Assembly: GCA_937901335.1 (NCBI GenBank)
Contig: CALCHC010000028.1
Location: 1 to 5,674 of the forward strand
Length of the DNA stretch: 5,674 nucleotides
Origin: an uncultured Phascolarctobacterium sp.
GTDB taxonomy: Bacteria; Bacillota; Negativicutes; Acidaminococcales; Acidaminococcaceae
Direction of reading: 5' to 3'
Shown in pieces: positions 5,398 to 5,674 of this stretch. A program made the translations under genes and the position numbers. Numbering within the stretch: position 1 is the stretch's first letter; every line of letters begins with the position of its first letter. Below the pieces are notes generated by a model, which made no database searches, had not been told where the DNA came from, and saw only the letters and a program-made list of their open reading frames with translations.

Positions 5398-5634
5398 TCA
5401 GTCCCTTCCGTAATAATGTACTGGAGTACCGAAAGTGCCACCACAACCGCTTGCTGCAGCTCTCGCTTCTGCAAGTTGCATTTCGATAGCATTGCGTTCG
5501 GCTCTCAATTCACTAAGATTAGCCTGTTGAACACGACCGTTACGGGTCTGAACAACTTGACCACCCTTCATGACATTGGTAATGGCTTGCTCAACCTCGG
5601 CTTTTCGCCGTTCTAATTCAGCAATAGAGCTCAT
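5398..5634 (-). CDS. gpW-like head-to-tail joining protein
   Basis: A 78-residue protein, close to the 68 residues of lambda gpW, which plugs the portal after DNA packaging and forms the platform for the next connector. Residues 1-22 form a charged helix (ELERRKAEVEQAITNVM). Next comes a short hairpin-like stretch, GGQVVQTRNGRVQQANLSEL (24-43), matching the gpW pattern of helix, 'G..V..V..DGR.V.F...S..DL', helix. A second helix (44-61) and a glycine-rich tail ending in HYYGRD follow. Lambda gpW likewise ends in a flexible tail with aromatic residues that is needed for function. It sits directly upstream of the portal gene, as W does before B in lambda; the gap to the portal start is 6 bases. 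The ATG start is favoured over the upstream GTG because of SD spacing. The family call combines motif, size and position; fold details are known for the family, not shown here. Confidence 0.75.
   Translation of the reverse strand: MSSIAELERRKAEVEQAITNVMKGGQVVQTRNGRVQQANLSELRAERNAIEMQLAEARAAASGCGGTFGTPVHYYGRD
5402..5409 (-). promoter_or_regulatory. Ribosome binding site for the TTG-initiated portal gene
   Basis: GGAAGGGA lies 10 bases before the TTG at 5391 and inside the last codons of the gpW-like gene. An in-frame TAA directly precedes the TTG, so no earlier start is possible. The next in-frame ATG (residue 25) would remove the conserved N-terminus and has no comparable SD. Confidence 0.6.
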
Positions 5635-5642
5635 TTTTACCA

Positions 5643-5650
5643 CCTTCCTT
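5643..5650 (-). promoter_or_regulatory. Ribosome binding site deciding the gpW-like start
   Basis: AAGGAAGG lies 8 bases before the ATG at 5634. An in-frame GTG at 5643 would extend the protein by three residues (MVK), but it touches this SD and leaves no spacer, so the ATG is the better start. Confidence 0.7.
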
Positions 5651-5674
5651 ACAGCGTGAAGCCTGCTTCTGGCA
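5649..5674 (-). CDS. 3' end of an upstream gene, probably terminase large subunit (partial)
   Basis: Only the last seven complete codons are in the window; read on the minus strand they give PEAGFTL followed by TAA (5651-5649). The stop codon overlaps the SD of the next gene (AAGGAAGG, 5650-5643), which is the normal coupling pattern of this operon and is why I prefer this frame over the other two. In lambda-like structural operons the gene directly before the gpW homologue is the terminase large subunit, so that is the likely identity. It is inferred from position only, since the visible residues are not diagnostic. Confidence 0.35.

Noticed and set aside
1..5674. Search for CRISPR arrays, tRNAs, insertion sequences, defence or cargo genes
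   Set aside because: No spaced direct repeats, cloverleaf-like segments, terminal inverted repeats or non-structural genes were visible. The window is filled by the structural operon.

Overview
The window is a contiguous piece of the virion-structural operon of a tailed dsDNA phage or prophage. Every supported gene is on the minus strand, so biological order runs from base 5674 down to base 1. The genes are packed tightly, with overlaps or gaps of 6-20 bases and one 70-base gap, and almost all carry purine-rich Shine-Dalgarno (SD) sequences. Moderate base composition and very strong AAGGGGG/AAAGGAG-type SD sites suggest a phage of a Bacillota-like host, possibly Negativicutes. That is a weak inference: no host gene, integrase, attachment site or tRNA is present to settle it.

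Layout in transcription order: the last codons of an upstream gene, probably the terminase large subunit (5649-5674); a gpW-like head-completion protein (5398-5634); a lambda-family portal protein with a TTG start (3886-5391); a prohead protease/major capsid fusion (1989-3902), inside which a second start makes a capsid-only product plausible (1989-3299); a DUF2190-type capsid decoration protein (1651-1968); an intrinsic terminator (1607-1645); a gpFII-like head-tail connector (1233-1580); a gpZ-like tail-completion protein (676-1236); a gpU-like tail terminator (173-679); and the N-terminal 52 codons of a probable tail tube protein (1-157).

Apart from the position of the decoration gene, the order matches lambda A-W-B-C/E-FII-Z-U-V. 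It supports siphovirus-like assembly: portal ring, then protease, scaffold and shell, cement protein, connector stack, and finally the tail terminator and tube. The function of the small connector genes rests mainly on this order plus length and local motifs, because such proteins diverge quickly.

The most interesting point is the protease-capsid junction at 3292-3320. There an in-frame A AAA AAG heptamer, a strong SD and an internal ATG are superimposed. A -1 slip would end the protease at a TAA lying just inside the start of the capsid frame. One mRNA could therefore give a fusion, a free protease and a free capsid protein. I see no defence system, CRISPR array, RNA gene or insertion sequence.
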